NCBI GenBank assembly: GCA_964460315.1
Contig: CAYWPQ010000011.1
Location: forward strand, 1 to 40,906
DNA length: 40,906 nucleotides
DNA from: Lacustribacter sp964460315
GTDB taxonomy: Bacteria > Pseudomonadota > Gammaproteobacteria > Burkholderiales > Burkholderiaceae_A
Reading direction: 5' to 3'
Every line of letters starts with the position of its first letter. The stretch's first letter is position 1. The position numbers and the translations under genes were made by a program. The notes beneath the pieces are model-generated. The model was not told the origin of the DNA and did no database searches. It saw only the letters and a program-made list of their open reading frames with translations. Positions 17,148-24,498 of the stretch are shown piece after piece.

Positions 17148-17669
17148 ATGCCCAAACTTACCCCTGTCAAACCCTTGGTTTTCCTGCGTTGTGGCGGCAC
17201 TTTCGAGAAAACCTACAGTGCGACGGAAGGTGCGCTTAGCTTCGAAGAAGCCAACCTCGAACGCTGGATCAGGCCATGTCGCATCGCACCAAAGCCACGT
17301 ATCGAGACCGTCATGCTGATCGACAGCCTTGAGATGAAGGACAGCCACCGTCAACAACTCGCCGACGCCATCGCATCAGCCGCAGAAAATCAGGTGGTTG
17401 TGATCCATGGAACCGACACCATGACCCAGAGCGCCCTGTACATCACACCAACAAAACGGGACGAACAGGTGGTGGTCTTTACCGGTGCCATGGTTCCCGC
17501 TGCCCTGTGCGACAGCGACGCATCGTTTAACCTGGGGCTTGCCACCGCCGCCGCGCAGCTCCTACCCCCAGGGGTTTATATCGCCATGAGCGGCCAAGTC
17601 TTTGAAGCCAGCCGCACCCAAAAAAACCCGGTCCTTCAGCAGTTTGAACATCGTTCTTCAGACGACTAA
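17148..17669 (+). CDS. N-terminal-domain-only asparaginase-like protein
   Basis: This 173-residue protein matches only the N-terminal half of L-asparaginases (usual length 320-350). The candidate catalytic residues of that half are present: Thr18 in CGGTFEKTY, Tyr23, Thr89-Asp90 in HGTDTM, and Lys159 in RTQKN. The C-terminal domain, which completes the active site of a partner subunit in normal enzymes, is missing. The frame ends cleanly at TAA. GAGG 8 bp upstream of the ATG supports the start, which excludes 17 extra codons. Short proteins of this type are known in bacteria but their activity is poorly defined. It ends 7 bp from the mnmE stop. Confidence 0.8.
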   Translation: MPKLTPVKPLVFLRCGGTFEKTYSATEGALSFEEANLERWIRPCRIAPKPRIETVMLIDSLEMKDSHRQQLADAIASAAENQVVVIHGTDTMTQSALYITPTKRDEQVVVFTGAMVPAALCDSDASFNLGLATAAAQLLPPGVYIAMSGQVFEASRTQKNPVLQQFEHRSSDD

Positions 17670-17676
17670 CGCGGAA

Positions 17677-19023
17677 TTATTTCCCGATACAAAAACGCCC
17701 AAAGATCTCGCCCAGAAGATCGTCTGAGGAAAACTCACCGGTTATCTCAGCCAGCTTTTGTTGAGACTGCCGCAGACACTCGGCCAAGAGATCCAATTCG
17801 GACTCACGAAGATGACTTGATGCCTCTTGCAGCTCGTGCCCAACCTGGTCCAGCGCATGCAGGTGTCGGGCGCGCGCTGAAAAAGTTCCCGCCGAAGCAT
17901 CGCCACCAAGACCTGCAACATCCAGCAGCTTGGCACGAAGTTCATCCAGCCCTTCTCCGGTTTTGGTGGACACCTTTAAGGCATTGGGAATGTCGACACG
18001 GACATTTAAGTCAATTTTATTGAGTAGCTGAATCACCGATCGCTTGGACACGGCTCGCCGTAAAACCTGCTGCTCAAGCTCATGATCAGGTGGGATCTGG
18101 CCACTGGCATCATTCAAGAGCACGACCAGCTGAGCTTGTTCAATTTCTTTCCAGGTTCGCTCAATGCCCAATCGCTCCACTGGATCCTCGGTGTTGCGAA
18201 GACCCGCGGTGTCAATCACTTGAACGGAAAGTCCTTCCACCATGATCTCCTGGACGATTCGATCCCGTGTGGTGCCCGCAATCTCGGTCACCAGCGCGAC
18301 ATCGTCTTCGGCAAGCGCATTAAGAAGAGACGACTTCCCCACATTGGGCGCACCCACAAGCACGACCCGAAGCCCTTCGCGCAATGCTGCTCCGCGCTGA
18401 GCGGAAGCGCGAACCTCTTCAAGATCATTCAAAAGTTTAGCCAGCCGATCCGACACCCCCTCCCGAGCGATCAACTCGATATCTTCTTCGGGGAAATCAA
18501 GACAGGCCTCTACCCGCATACGAAGGTCAATCAGGCCTGCGAGCAGCGCCTGTATCTTCTGGCTGAAAAGACCCTGCAGGGAGGCCACGGCACTTCGGGC
18601 CGCGCGCTCAGAGCCCGCATCGATCAAGTCTGCGACCGCTTCGGCCTGCGCAAGATCAAGTTTGTTGTTGAGAAAAGCCCTCTGGGTGAACTCGCCCGGA
18701 TGCGCAAGCCGAATGAATCGCTCACCCGAAAGCCCCAGACACCGTTGCAAAACCATCTGTAAAACACCCAGACCACCATGACCTTGCAGCTCAAGCACGT
18801 CTTCCCCGGTGTATGAATTCGGTCCGGGAAAGAAAATCGCCAAACCGTCATCCATGGGTTGGTGGTCTGCATCTAAGAAGGACAGATGCGTCGCCATTCG
18901 CGGCGCGAGCTCTCGTCCACAGACCGTCCGCATGACATGACGAGCCTGTGGCCCGGACACCCTGACCACGCCGATCGCGCCCCGTCCGGGCGCGGTGGCA
19001 ATCGCCACAATGGTGTCGTTCAT
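17677..19023 (-). CDS. mnmE: tRNA modification GTPase MnmE (TrmE)
   Basis: This GTPase forms a complex with MnmG to modify tRNA wobble uridines. The N-terminal folate-binding domain (MNDTIVAIATAPGRGAIGVV) is followed by a helical domain holding the G domain: P-loop GAPNVGKSSLLN, TTRDRI, and DTAGL. The C-terminus is the catalytic FCIGK with its cysteine. The ATG at 19021-19023 matches the E. coli start. A TTG three codons upstream (19030-19032) is possible but less likely. It follows yidC by about 55 bp in the conserved rpmH-rnpA-yidD-yidC-mnmE order. Confidence 0.96.
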   Translation of the reverse strand: MNDTIVAIATAPGRGAIGVVRVSGPQARHVMRTVCGRELAPRMATHLSFLDADHQPMDDGLAIFFPGPNSYTGEDVLELQGHGGLGVLQMVLQRCLGLSGERFIRLAHPGEFTQRAFLNNKLDLAQAEAVADLIDAGSERAARSAVASLQGLFSQKIQALLAGLIDLRMRVEACLDFPEEDIELIAREGVSDRLAKLLNDLEEVRASAQRGAALREGLRVVLVGAPNVGKSSLLNALAEDDVALVTEIAGTTRDRIVQEIMVEGLSVQVIDTAGLRNTEDPVERLGIERTWKEIEQAQLVVLLNDASGQIPPDHELEQQVLRRAVSKRSVIQLLNKIDLNVRVDIPNALKVSTKTGEGLDELRAKLLDVAGLGGDASAGTFSARARHLHALDQVGHELQEASSHLRESELDLLAECLRQSQQKLAEITGEFSSDDLLGEIFGRFCIGK

Positions 19024-19078
19024 CCCTGCCAATGCTTAACCAGACCCAGGGCGAACCGAGTTTTCAACGCAAGCCTGG

Positions 19079-20785
19079 CTATCGATGCGCTGCCGCCGCT
19101 TTTTCAACCGACTTCATCACATACCACTGCTGGGCAATCGACAACACGTTGTTCACTAACCAATAAAGCACCAGCCCGGCAGGGAAGAAGAAAAAGAAGA
19201 TCGAAAAAACGATTGGCATGGCCATCATCACCTTGGCCTGAAGGGGGTCTGGCGGCGGCGGGTTGAGCTTGGTCTGGATAAACATGGTCACGGCCATCAC
19301 CACCGGCAAGATGAAATAAGGGTCTGGGGTGGAAAGATCCGTAACCCATCCAAGCCAGGGGGCGTTTCGCATCTCGACACTCGCCAACAAAACCCAATAG
19401 AGCGCAATGAACACAGGGATCTGAATCAAGATCGGCAGACAGCCCCCAAGAGGATTAATCTTTTCAGTTTTGTAGAGCTCCATCATGGCCTGATTCAACT
19501 TGGCTCGGTCATTGGCATAGACCTCACGAAGTTTGACTAACCTGGGTGTGACCGCTTTCATCTTCGCCATGGATTTATAACTTGCCGCAGAAAGCGGATA
19601 GAAAATGGCCTTGATGATGACGGTCAATAAAACGATGGCCCATCCCCAGTTACCAACAAAACCATGAAGCTGTTCCAAAAGCCAATAGATGGGCTTGGCC
19701 AAAAAGGTCAGCCAGCCGTAATCCACGACCAGCTCAAGACCCGGAGCAAGCTGCTCGAGAACATCTTGAAGCTGTGGGCCCGAAAACAAAATCGCCTCAT
19801 GGGTCTGTTGTGCGCCAGGTGCCACGGCAGGCAGGGCCTGAATCAAACCCACGCTGTAGAGATTGTTGTCGATGCGTCGGGTGTAGAACTCGCGCGTCGC
19901 CTCGTTACGAGGAACCCAGGCACTTACAAAATAGTGCTGAATGATTCCGAACCAGCCATTGTTGGCTGTTTTTTCGTGAGAGGCCTTGTTCTTTTCAATG
20001 TCTGAAAAGTCGATCTTTTCAAACTTACCCTTGTCGGTATACACCGCAGGACCAATAAAGGTTTGATAAAACTGGCTCTCACCTGGGGGGCGATCACCCG
20101 TTCGCATCAGCTGAAGATAAATCTGGGGTGCGATCTCATCGGCACCGGTGTTTTGAACGGTGTGGGAGACTCTGACGACAAAGCCGGTTTCATCCAAGCC
20201 ATAAGTCTTCGTCAGTTTCACGCCGCCGGATTCGGCCACCATGGTCACCGAACGGCCTGACTGAGTGGTGTCGACTTTCTTGAAGACCGAGGTATGGTTG
20301 GGGTAGCTTGCCCGTGAGCTGGTCTGGCCCGTAAGACCCGACTGTGCCTCATAGCGCCGCTCTGGATGTTGATCGAACAACACCACACGATTGCCTTCAT
20401 AAGCATCCGACGCTTGATTTAACAAGACTGCCCGAGTGATTCGAGCACCAACCAAGTCAATTTCAAGCTCGATGTCTTGATTTTTAAGCGTCAGTTTTTC
20501 AGACCCTGGCTGCGATGCTGCCTGACCACTGACGGCCGATGGGGTAGATACTGGCGCTGTGGTGGTGGGAATTGCAGCGCTTTGAATGGCCTGACTTGCC
20601 GAAGGAACTGTCGCAGGTTGTCCGCCGGATGGCGAGGCCGTTGGGGACGCGCTCGTTTGGGGTGCTGTCGACTGGACCTCGCCTCCGAACATGGAACCTT
20701 GTCCCGAATGTCTCATGTAAGCGTCCCACAGCATGAGCAAAGAGAGCGAAAAAACGATCCAAAGAATTGCGCGACGAGTATCCAT
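19079..20785 (-). CDS. yidC: Membrane protein insertase YidC
   Basis: This insertase places proteins, including ATP synthase subunit c, in the inner membrane, alone or with SecYEG. It has 568 residues. An N-terminal membrane anchor (about 8-22, ILWIVFSLSLLMLWD) is followed by a Ser/Thr/Gln/Ala-rich linker (about 35-100) and the large periplasmic P1 domain. The conserved five-helix core follows, with LTVIIKAIFYPLSAASYKSMAKM and GGCLPILIQIPVFIALYWVL. It begins 5 bp after the yidD stop. Confidence 0.97.
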   Translation of the reverse strand: MDTRRAILWIVFSLSLLMLWDAYMRHSGQGSMFGGEVQSTAPQTSASPTASPSGGQPATVPSASQAIQSAAIPTTTAPVSTPSAVSGQAASQPGSEKLTLKNQDIELEIDLVGARITRAVLLNQASDAYEGNRVVLFDQHPERRYEAQSGLTGQTSSRASYPNHTSVFKKVDTTQSGRSVTMVAESGGVKLTKTYGLDETGFVVRVSHTVQNTGADEIAPQIYLQLMRTGDRPPGESQFYQTFIGPAVYTDKGKFEKIDFSDIEKNKASHEKTANNGWFGIIQHYFVSAWVPRNEATREFYTRRIDNNLYSVGLIQALPAVAPGAQQTHEAILFSGPQLQDVLEQLAPGLELVVDYGWLTFLAKPIYWLLEQLHGFVGNWGWAIVLLTVIIKAIFYPLSAASYKSMAKMKAVTPRLVKLREVYANDRAKLNQAMMELYKTEKINPLGGCLPILIQIPVFIALYWVLLASVEMRNAPWLGWVTDLSTPDPYFILPVVMAVTMFIQTKLNPPPPDPLQAKVMMAMPIVFSIFFFFFPAGLVLYWLVNNVLSIAQQWYVMKSVEKAAAAHR

Positions 20786-20790
20786 AGTCT

Positions 20791-21054
20791 TTAACGTGAT
20801 GTGGGTTGTTGATGAAACATCGTTTGTGTTTTTGCAGGTACAGGGTCAAGACCACCTTGGCACCAGGGATGACAACGACCAATGCGTTTGGCAGTCAACC
20901 AACTCCCTTGGGCAGCGCCATGCAGCTCGATGGCCTCGATGGCGTAATCCGAGCAGTGCGGTAAGTAACGACACCTTGGACCGATCAATAGACGAATTGA
21001 CAACTGATAGGCTCGAACCCAACCGATGAGCAGCCGAGACAAGGCTCGATTCAT
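20791..21054 (-). CDS. yidD: Membrane protein insertion efficiency factor YidD
   Basis: This small membrane-associated protein of 87 residues assists YidC-dependent insertion. The family pattern is clear: an amphipathic N-terminal helix, then CRYLPHCSDYAIEAIELHG and GRCHPWCQGGLDPVP with conserved cysteines. Its ATG overlaps the rnpA stop by 4 bp, and it ends 5 bp before yidC, which implies one transcript. Confidence 0.94.
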   Translation of the reverse strand: MNRALSRLLIGWVRAYQLSIRLLIGPRCRYLPHCSDYAIEAIELHGAAQGSWLTAKRIGRCHPWCQGGLDPVPAKTQTMFHQQPTSR

Positions 21055-21443
21055 GTCACCAGACCTTTAGGTTTTAAAGTTTCAATCTCAGCCAGAGCAC
21101 GTTGAAGCGCCAAAAGAAGCTCTCCCCGGGTTTGGATGCGGCCAGAGATGAGCCAAGATGACTTAGGAACCGGGGTGTTCACTCGCACAATGAGCGTTGA
21201 CGGTGGCATAGATTCCCATAACGATTGTTGAAGTGCTGCTTTGGACCAACGCTTGATCTGATTGCGTTGAACCGCATATTTCACAAGTTTTTTCGGCAAA
21301 ACAAAACCAAGCCGATGGACGTCTGATGGGGGTCCGAGGTGGACCAAAACCGATCCAACCCTGGCGATGGGCTTTGATCTCAGGCTTTGTTGAAATGAAG
21401 CCGGATCACAAAGCGCCTGAAAGCGCTTTTTCTTTTCAGCTAT
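21051..21443 (-). CDS. rnpA: Ribonuclease P protein component (start codon unclear)
   Basis: This is the protein subunit of RNase P, which matures tRNA 5' ends. The family signature RNQIKRW is at residues 60-65 of the form listed here, preceded by LGFVLPKKLVKYAV. The RNA-binding core is complete, and 130 residues is a normal length. No ATG, GTG or TTG lies in frame between the rpmH stop and residue 33. The listed start is an AUA 2 bp after the rpmH stop, chosen only because it gives the right length. Alternatives are GTG at 21602 or TTG at 21605 or 21608, upstream of rpmH, giving a 183-185-residue protein that overlaps all of rpmH as described for Thermus. The frame is open throughout. Confidence 0.85.
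   Translation of the reverse strand: MAEKKKRFQALCDPASFQQSLRSKPIARVGSVLVHLGPPSDVHRLGFVLPKKLVKYAVQRNQIKRWSKAALQQSLWESMPPSTLIVRVNTPVPKSSWLISGRIQTRGELLLALQRALAEIETLKPKGLVT
21410..21429. repeat. Hairpin near the 5' end of the rnpA coding region
   Basis: AAAGCGC-CTGAAA-GCGCTTT (plus-strand reading) gives a 7-bp stem 17 bp into the rpmH-rnpA junction. In the mRNA it would fold just after the rpmH stop. On the plus strand it is followed by TTCTTTT and so resembles a weak antisense terminator. It might influence rnpA translation or mRNA processing. Confidence 0.4.
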
Positions 21444-21445
21444 TT

Positions 21446-21580
21446 TTAAACACCAAGACGCTTGCGACCTTTGGCACGACGGGCACGAATGACTGCTCGG
21501 CCGCCTCGGGTTTTCATTCTTACCAAAAACCCATGGGTTCTTTTGCGACGCACAACGGATGGTTGAAAGGTACGTTTCAT
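21446..21580 (-). CDS. rpmH: 50S ribosomal protein L34
   Basis: This is a 44-residue basic ribosomal protein of the large subunit. It reads MKRTFQPSVVRRKRTHGFLV, then RMKTRGGRAVIRARRAKGRK and RLGV, almost the consensus L34. AGGAA 8 bp upstream of the ATG supports the start. It diverges from dnaA, and its last base is 2 bp from the AUA proposed for rnpA. The rnpA reading frame runs open through the whole gene in the -1 frame. Confidence 0.98.
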   Translation of the reverse strand: MKRTFQPSVVRRKRTHGFLVRMKTRGGRAVIRARRAKGRKRLGV

Positions 21581-21614
21581 GACGATTTCCTAGCGATAAC
21601 ACCAACAAACAAAG

Positions 21615-21643
21615 TTGGAACTTGACGAACCCGACAGTATACG
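21615..21643 (+). promoter_or_regulatory. Possible dnaA promoter
   Basis: TTGGAA (21615-21620) and TATACG (21638-21643) are spaced 17 bp apart, each matching four of six sigma-70 consensus bases, 77 bp before the dnaA ATG. The same GTATAC core reads TATACT on the minus strand, so it may also serve as the rpmH -10. The consensus DnaA box downstream suggests autoregulation. Confidence 0.35.
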
Positions 21644-21682
21644 ACTTTTGGTTGTTTTTCGGGAAAACCGCGGTTTTTACCC

Positions 21683-21691
21683 TGTGGATAA
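21683..21691 (-). promoter_or_regulatory. DnaA box in the dnaA leader
   Basis: The minus strand reads TTATCCACA, the perfect DnaA-box consensus, 29 bp before the dnaA ATG and downstream of the proposed dnaA promoter. A box in this place commonly lets DnaA repress its own gene. It could also be an outlying part of the origin. Confidence 0.8.
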
Positions 21692-21719
21692 CTCCGTCCT
21701 TTGGGGTAAGATTTGGGCT

Positions 21720-23147
21720 ATGGAATCCCTGTGGCAAGACTGCCTCATTCACTTCGAACGAGAACTGCCTAACCAACAGTTTCAGACCTGGTTCAAGCCC
21801 CTCGACCTGCTTCGAATCGACCAGCTCGGTGACTCGAGCAGGGTGGTTCTTTCTGCGCCCACACGGTTCAAACAAAGCTGGGTGAAAAGCCAGTTGGCTC
21901 CTTCTCTTTCAAACTGGTGGTCTCAGGCTCTGGGAACCCCCGTCGAACTTGATATCGAGGTCGTGAATCCAGACTCCGAATCAAACTCCCTAGCGGATCC
22001 ATTAGCGCCGACCGCCCAGTCAGGTGACATTGACCCCAACCAGACCTCTCGCCAACCGAATTCACAGACAGCCGCCGAGGTCGAGCCCACCGAGACTAAC
22101 TTAACGAGCAGCAGCCCCATTCATCAACAGAGTCGACTGAATCAAGATTGGTCGTTTGAAAGTTTTGTTCCTGGAAAGGCTAACCAGCTGGCTCGTGCGG
22201 CAGCACTTCAGGTTGCTGAAAACCCCGGCCGAGGTTACAACCCCTTGTTTTTATACGGAGGCGTGGGGCTTGGCAAAAGCCATCTTATTCATGCCGTCGG
22301 CAACAGTCTTTCGCAGCGAAATCCCAATGCTCGGGTTCGTTACATTCACGCCGAAGCCTACGTGAGTGATGTCGTGAAGGCGTATCAACGAAAATCATTT
22401 GACGAATTTAAACGTTATTACCATTCGCTTGATCTCTTACTCATTGATGACATTCAATTTTTCGCCGGCAAACAACGTACCCAGGAAGAGTTTTTTTACG
22501 CTTTTGAAGCGCTGATCGCGGCGCAAAAGCAAATCATCATTACCAGCGACACCTATCCTAGTGAACTCGGAGAAATTAACCCCCGACTGGTCACTCGATT
22601 TGCTTCAGGCCTCACTGTTGCCATCGAACCACCCGAGCTCGAAATGCGGGTTGCCATCTTGATGAAAAAAGCAGACTTTGAAGGCTTTACTTTAGGTGAA
22701 GAAGAGGCTTTTTTCATTGCCAAACAACTTCGATCCAACGTACGAGAACTTGAAGGTGCACTTAAAAAAGTCATTGCCTATTGTGGCTTTCACCAAAAAC
22801 AAGCCTCCCTTGAGGTAGTAAAAGATGCTCTTAAAGATTTGTTGTCGTTACAGAAAACCCTTATTTCTGTAGAAAACATTCAAAAAGTTGTCGCGGATTT
22901 TTACAACATCAAAGTGGCTGACATGTACAGCAAACGTCGACCAGCCAACATCGCCATGCCAAGACAGATCGCCATGTATCTGGCCAAAGACCTCACTCAG
23001 AAAAGCTTTCCTGAAATTGGCGATCTTTTTGGAGGAAGAGACCACACGACGGTTTTGCATGCGGTAAAGAAGGTCGGTGACCTTCGTCATCGAAATGCCG
23101 AACTCAATCATCAGCTTCACCTTCTTGAACAACAACTTAGGGGATAA
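21720..23147 (+). CDS. dnaA: Chromosomal replication initiator protein DnaA
   Basis: DnaA is the AAA+ initiator that opens the origin and loads the helicase. The 475-residue form begins at ATG 21720 (MESLWQDCLIHFERELPNQQ), which matches the domain I start of the family. A TTG 35 codons upstream was rejected. Domain I (1-80) is followed by a polar, variable domain II (about 82-143). The AAA+ domain III has Walker A YGGVGLGKSH (about 179-188) and Walker B LLLIDDIQFF. Domain IV carries the DnaA-box-reading signature GGRDHTTVLHA. A putative origin lies between it and dnaN. Confidence 0.98.
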   Translation: MESLWQDCLIHFERELPNQQFQTWFKPLDLLRIDQLGDSSRVVLSAPTRFKQSWVKSQLAPSLSNWWSQALGTPVELDIEVVNPDSESNSLADPLAPTAQSGDIDPNQTSRQPNSQTAAEVEPTETNLTSSSPIHQQSRLNQDWSFESFVPGKANQLARAAALQVAENPGRGYNPLFLYGGVGLGKSHLIHAVGNSLSQRNPNARVRYIHAEAYVSDVVKAYQRKSFDEFKRYYHSLDLLLIDDIQFFAGKQRTQEEFFYAFEALIAAQKQIIITSDTYPSELGEINPRLVTRFASGLTVAIEPPELEMRVAILMKKADFEGFTLGEEEAFFIAKQLRSNVRELEGALKKVIAYCGFHQKQASLEVVKDALKDLLSLQKTLISVENIQKVVADFYNIKVADMYSKRRPANIAMPRQIAMYLAKDLTQKSFPEIGDLFGGRDHTTVLHAVKKVGDLRHRNAELNHQLHLLEQQLRG

Positions 23148-23149
23148 GC

Positions 23150-23158
23150 TGTGAACAA
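23150..23158 (-). promoter_or_regulatory. DnaA-box-like site 1
   Basis: The minus strand reads TTGTTCACA, one mismatch from TTATNCACA. It starts 2 bp past the dnaA stop. Confidence 0.5.
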
Positions 23159-23170
23159 CTCTGTACATTT

Positions 23171-23179
23171 GGTGAATAA
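23171..23179 (-). promoter_or_regulatory. DnaA-box-like site 2
   Basis: The minus strand reads TTATTCACC, one mismatch (last base) from the consensus TTATNCACA. Confidence 0.55.
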
Positions 23180-23208
23180 CACCAGCCCCTACAACACAAC
23201 ACGTCATG

Positions 23209-23218
23209 TTGTGCACAA
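23209..23218. promoter_or_regulatory. Palindromic DnaA-box-like site 3
   Basis: TTGTGCACAA is a perfect palindrome. Each strand contains TTGTGCACA, one mismatch from TTATNCACA, so two overlapping boxes face each other. Confidence 0.45.
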
Positions 23219-23295
23219 GACCCAATTTTTGTCCCAAAACTATCAACAGGCTTTTGCAACCCAGCAAACCCTGACTGATCAACACGGCAACCCGT

Positions 23296-23304
23296 TTATC
23301 CACA
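23296..23304 (+). promoter_or_regulatory. Consensus DnaA box next to the unwinding region
   Basis: TTATCCACA is the perfect consensus. It is oriented toward the triplet array, which begins 17 bp downstream. It would anchor the DnaA filament that opens the duplex. Confidence 0.8.
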
Positions 23305-23321
23305 GATCTGACCTGACTTAA

Positions 23322-23357
23322 CTATTACTACTAATTTTTTAATTGAAAGAATTAACA
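23322..23357 (+). other. DnaA-trio array and AT-rich unwinding tract
   Basis: CTA-TTA-CTA-CTA on the plus strand (23322-23333) corresponds to 3'-GAT-AAT-GAT-GAT-5' on the other strand, the described DnaA-trio motif. An AT-rich stretch containing a run of six T follows up to the dnaN start. DnaA is known to bind such trios as single strands during opening. Confidence 0.65.
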
Positions 23358-23359
23358 TC

Positions 23360-24487
23360 ATGAACCTGATCAAAGCACAACGTGATGCCCTGCTCAAACC
23401 CTTACAAACAGTCACGGGTATTGTTGAAAGGCGGCATACCTTACCGATTCTGTCGAATGTGCTTCTGACCAAAGCCAACGAGACCATTTCATTTTGTTCA
23501 ACCGACATTGAAATGCAGATTAAAACCCAGGCTGATATGGGTATCGGTTCAGAATCAGCGGCCACCACCGTGGCCGCTCGGAAGTTGCTAGATATTCTGA
23601 GAGCGCTTTCCGATCATCAGGAAATCTCGGTATCACTCACCAATAAAAAACTGGTTCTTGCACAAGGCAAGTCAAAATTTAGCCTTCAAACGCTTGCCGC
23701 TGAGGAGTTTCCGACAGTCACTCCGGCCGACCAATACCCCGCCAAAGTGACCCTGACGCAAAAAGCGTTAAAACATCTTTTGCACCTGGTTCACTTTTCA
23801 ATGGCCCAGCAAGACATTCGCTATTACTTGAATGGACTTCTTTTGGTCATTGACCATGACAGCCTGAAGGCCGTGGCTACCGACGGCCACCGGCTCGCGT
23901 TCTCTGCGGTGAAATCTGGAAAAGACGGGGTGAGCATATCCATTCAAGGAGACCGTCAAGAAGTCATTATTCCTCGTAAAGCAGTTCTTGAACTTCAGCG
24001 CCTTCTTACCGATTCCGATCAGCTGGTGACGATTGAACTGGCCAGTAATCAAGCAAAATTTAGTTTCGAGCAGATTGAACTTCTGTCAAAACTGATCGAA
24101 GGAAAATTTCCTGATTACCAACGAGTGATACCTTCTGGACATACCAAACACGTCACGTTAGACCGAGAAATTTTTCTGGGTTCGTTGCAACGTGCCGCAA
24201 TTCTGACCACCGACAAATTTAAAGGCGTGCGACTGACGCTGGCTCAAGGCACCCTTCGTGTTTCGTCAACCAATGCAGAACAAGAAGAGGCTTCCGAGGA
24301 ACTTGAGGTCGACTATCAAGGTGAACCTGTTGATATTGGGTTTAACGTTCAATATCTATTGGATGTCTTATCCAACCTCAAAAACAAGGCGATTGTCATG
24401 ACTTTGCAAGACCCTAATGCAAGTGCATTGATCACCACTCAGGAAGACGACGAGTTTAAGTACGTTGTCATGCCAATGCGTATCTAA
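23360..24487 (+). CDS. dnaN: DNA polymerase III sliding clamp (beta subunit)
   Basis: This is the ring-shaped processivity factor of the replicase, 375 residues in three repeated domains. It starts MNLIKAQRDALLKPLQTVTG followed by the conserved VERRHTLPILSNVLL. The middle carries AVATDGHRLAFS, and the C-terminus ends YVVMPMRI, typical of the clamp. It lies directly after the putative origin and 11 bp before the first possible gyrB start codon, so dnaN and gyrB are likely co-transcribed. Confidence 0.98.
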   Translation: MNLIKAQRDALLKPLQTVTGIVERRHTLPILSNVLLTKANETISFCSTDIEMQIKTQADMGIGSESAATTVAARKLLDILRALSDHQEISVSLTNKKLVLAQGKSKFSLQTLAAEEFPTVTPADQYPAKVTLTQKALKHLLHLVHFSMAQQDIRYYLNGLLLVIDHDSLKAVATDGHRLAFSAVKSGKDGVSISIQGDRQEVIIPRKAVLELQRLLTDSDQLVTIELASNQAKFSFEQIELLSKLIEGKFPDYQRVIPSGHTKHVTLDREIFLGSLQRAAILTTDKFKGVRLTLAQGTLRVSSTNAEQEEASEELEVDYQGEPVDIGFNVQYLLDVLSNLKNKAIVMTLQDPNASALITTQEDDEFKYVVMPMRI

Positions 24488-24498
24488 TTAAGGAGACT

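Larger units (their letters stand above)
23148..23359. other. oriC: Putative chromosomal origin oriC (dnaA-dnaN gap)
   Basis: This 212-bp non-coding gap holds four to five DnaA-box-like sites (23150-23158, 23171-23179, 23209-23218, 23296-23304). They are followed by a short spacer, the triplets CTA-TTA-CTA-CTA (23322-23333) and an AT-rich tract to about 23357. Box cluster, DnaA-trio, then unwinding tract is the layout of the basal unwinding system of bacterial origins. Genes on both sides run mostly away from this point, and parS/parAB lie 13-17 kb away. The location between dnaA and dnaN is common in many bacteria. Function is inferred. Confidence 0.75.

Noticed and set aside
21615..21719. 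TTG-initiated 35-codon extension of DnaA
   Set aside because: It would include the promoter and DnaA box, and the family starts at MESLWQ (ATG 21720).
22848..23303. 151-codon minus-strand frame covering the dnaA 3' end and the origin gap
   Set aside because: It overlaps the conserved DnaA domain IV and the putative oriC and has no known domain.
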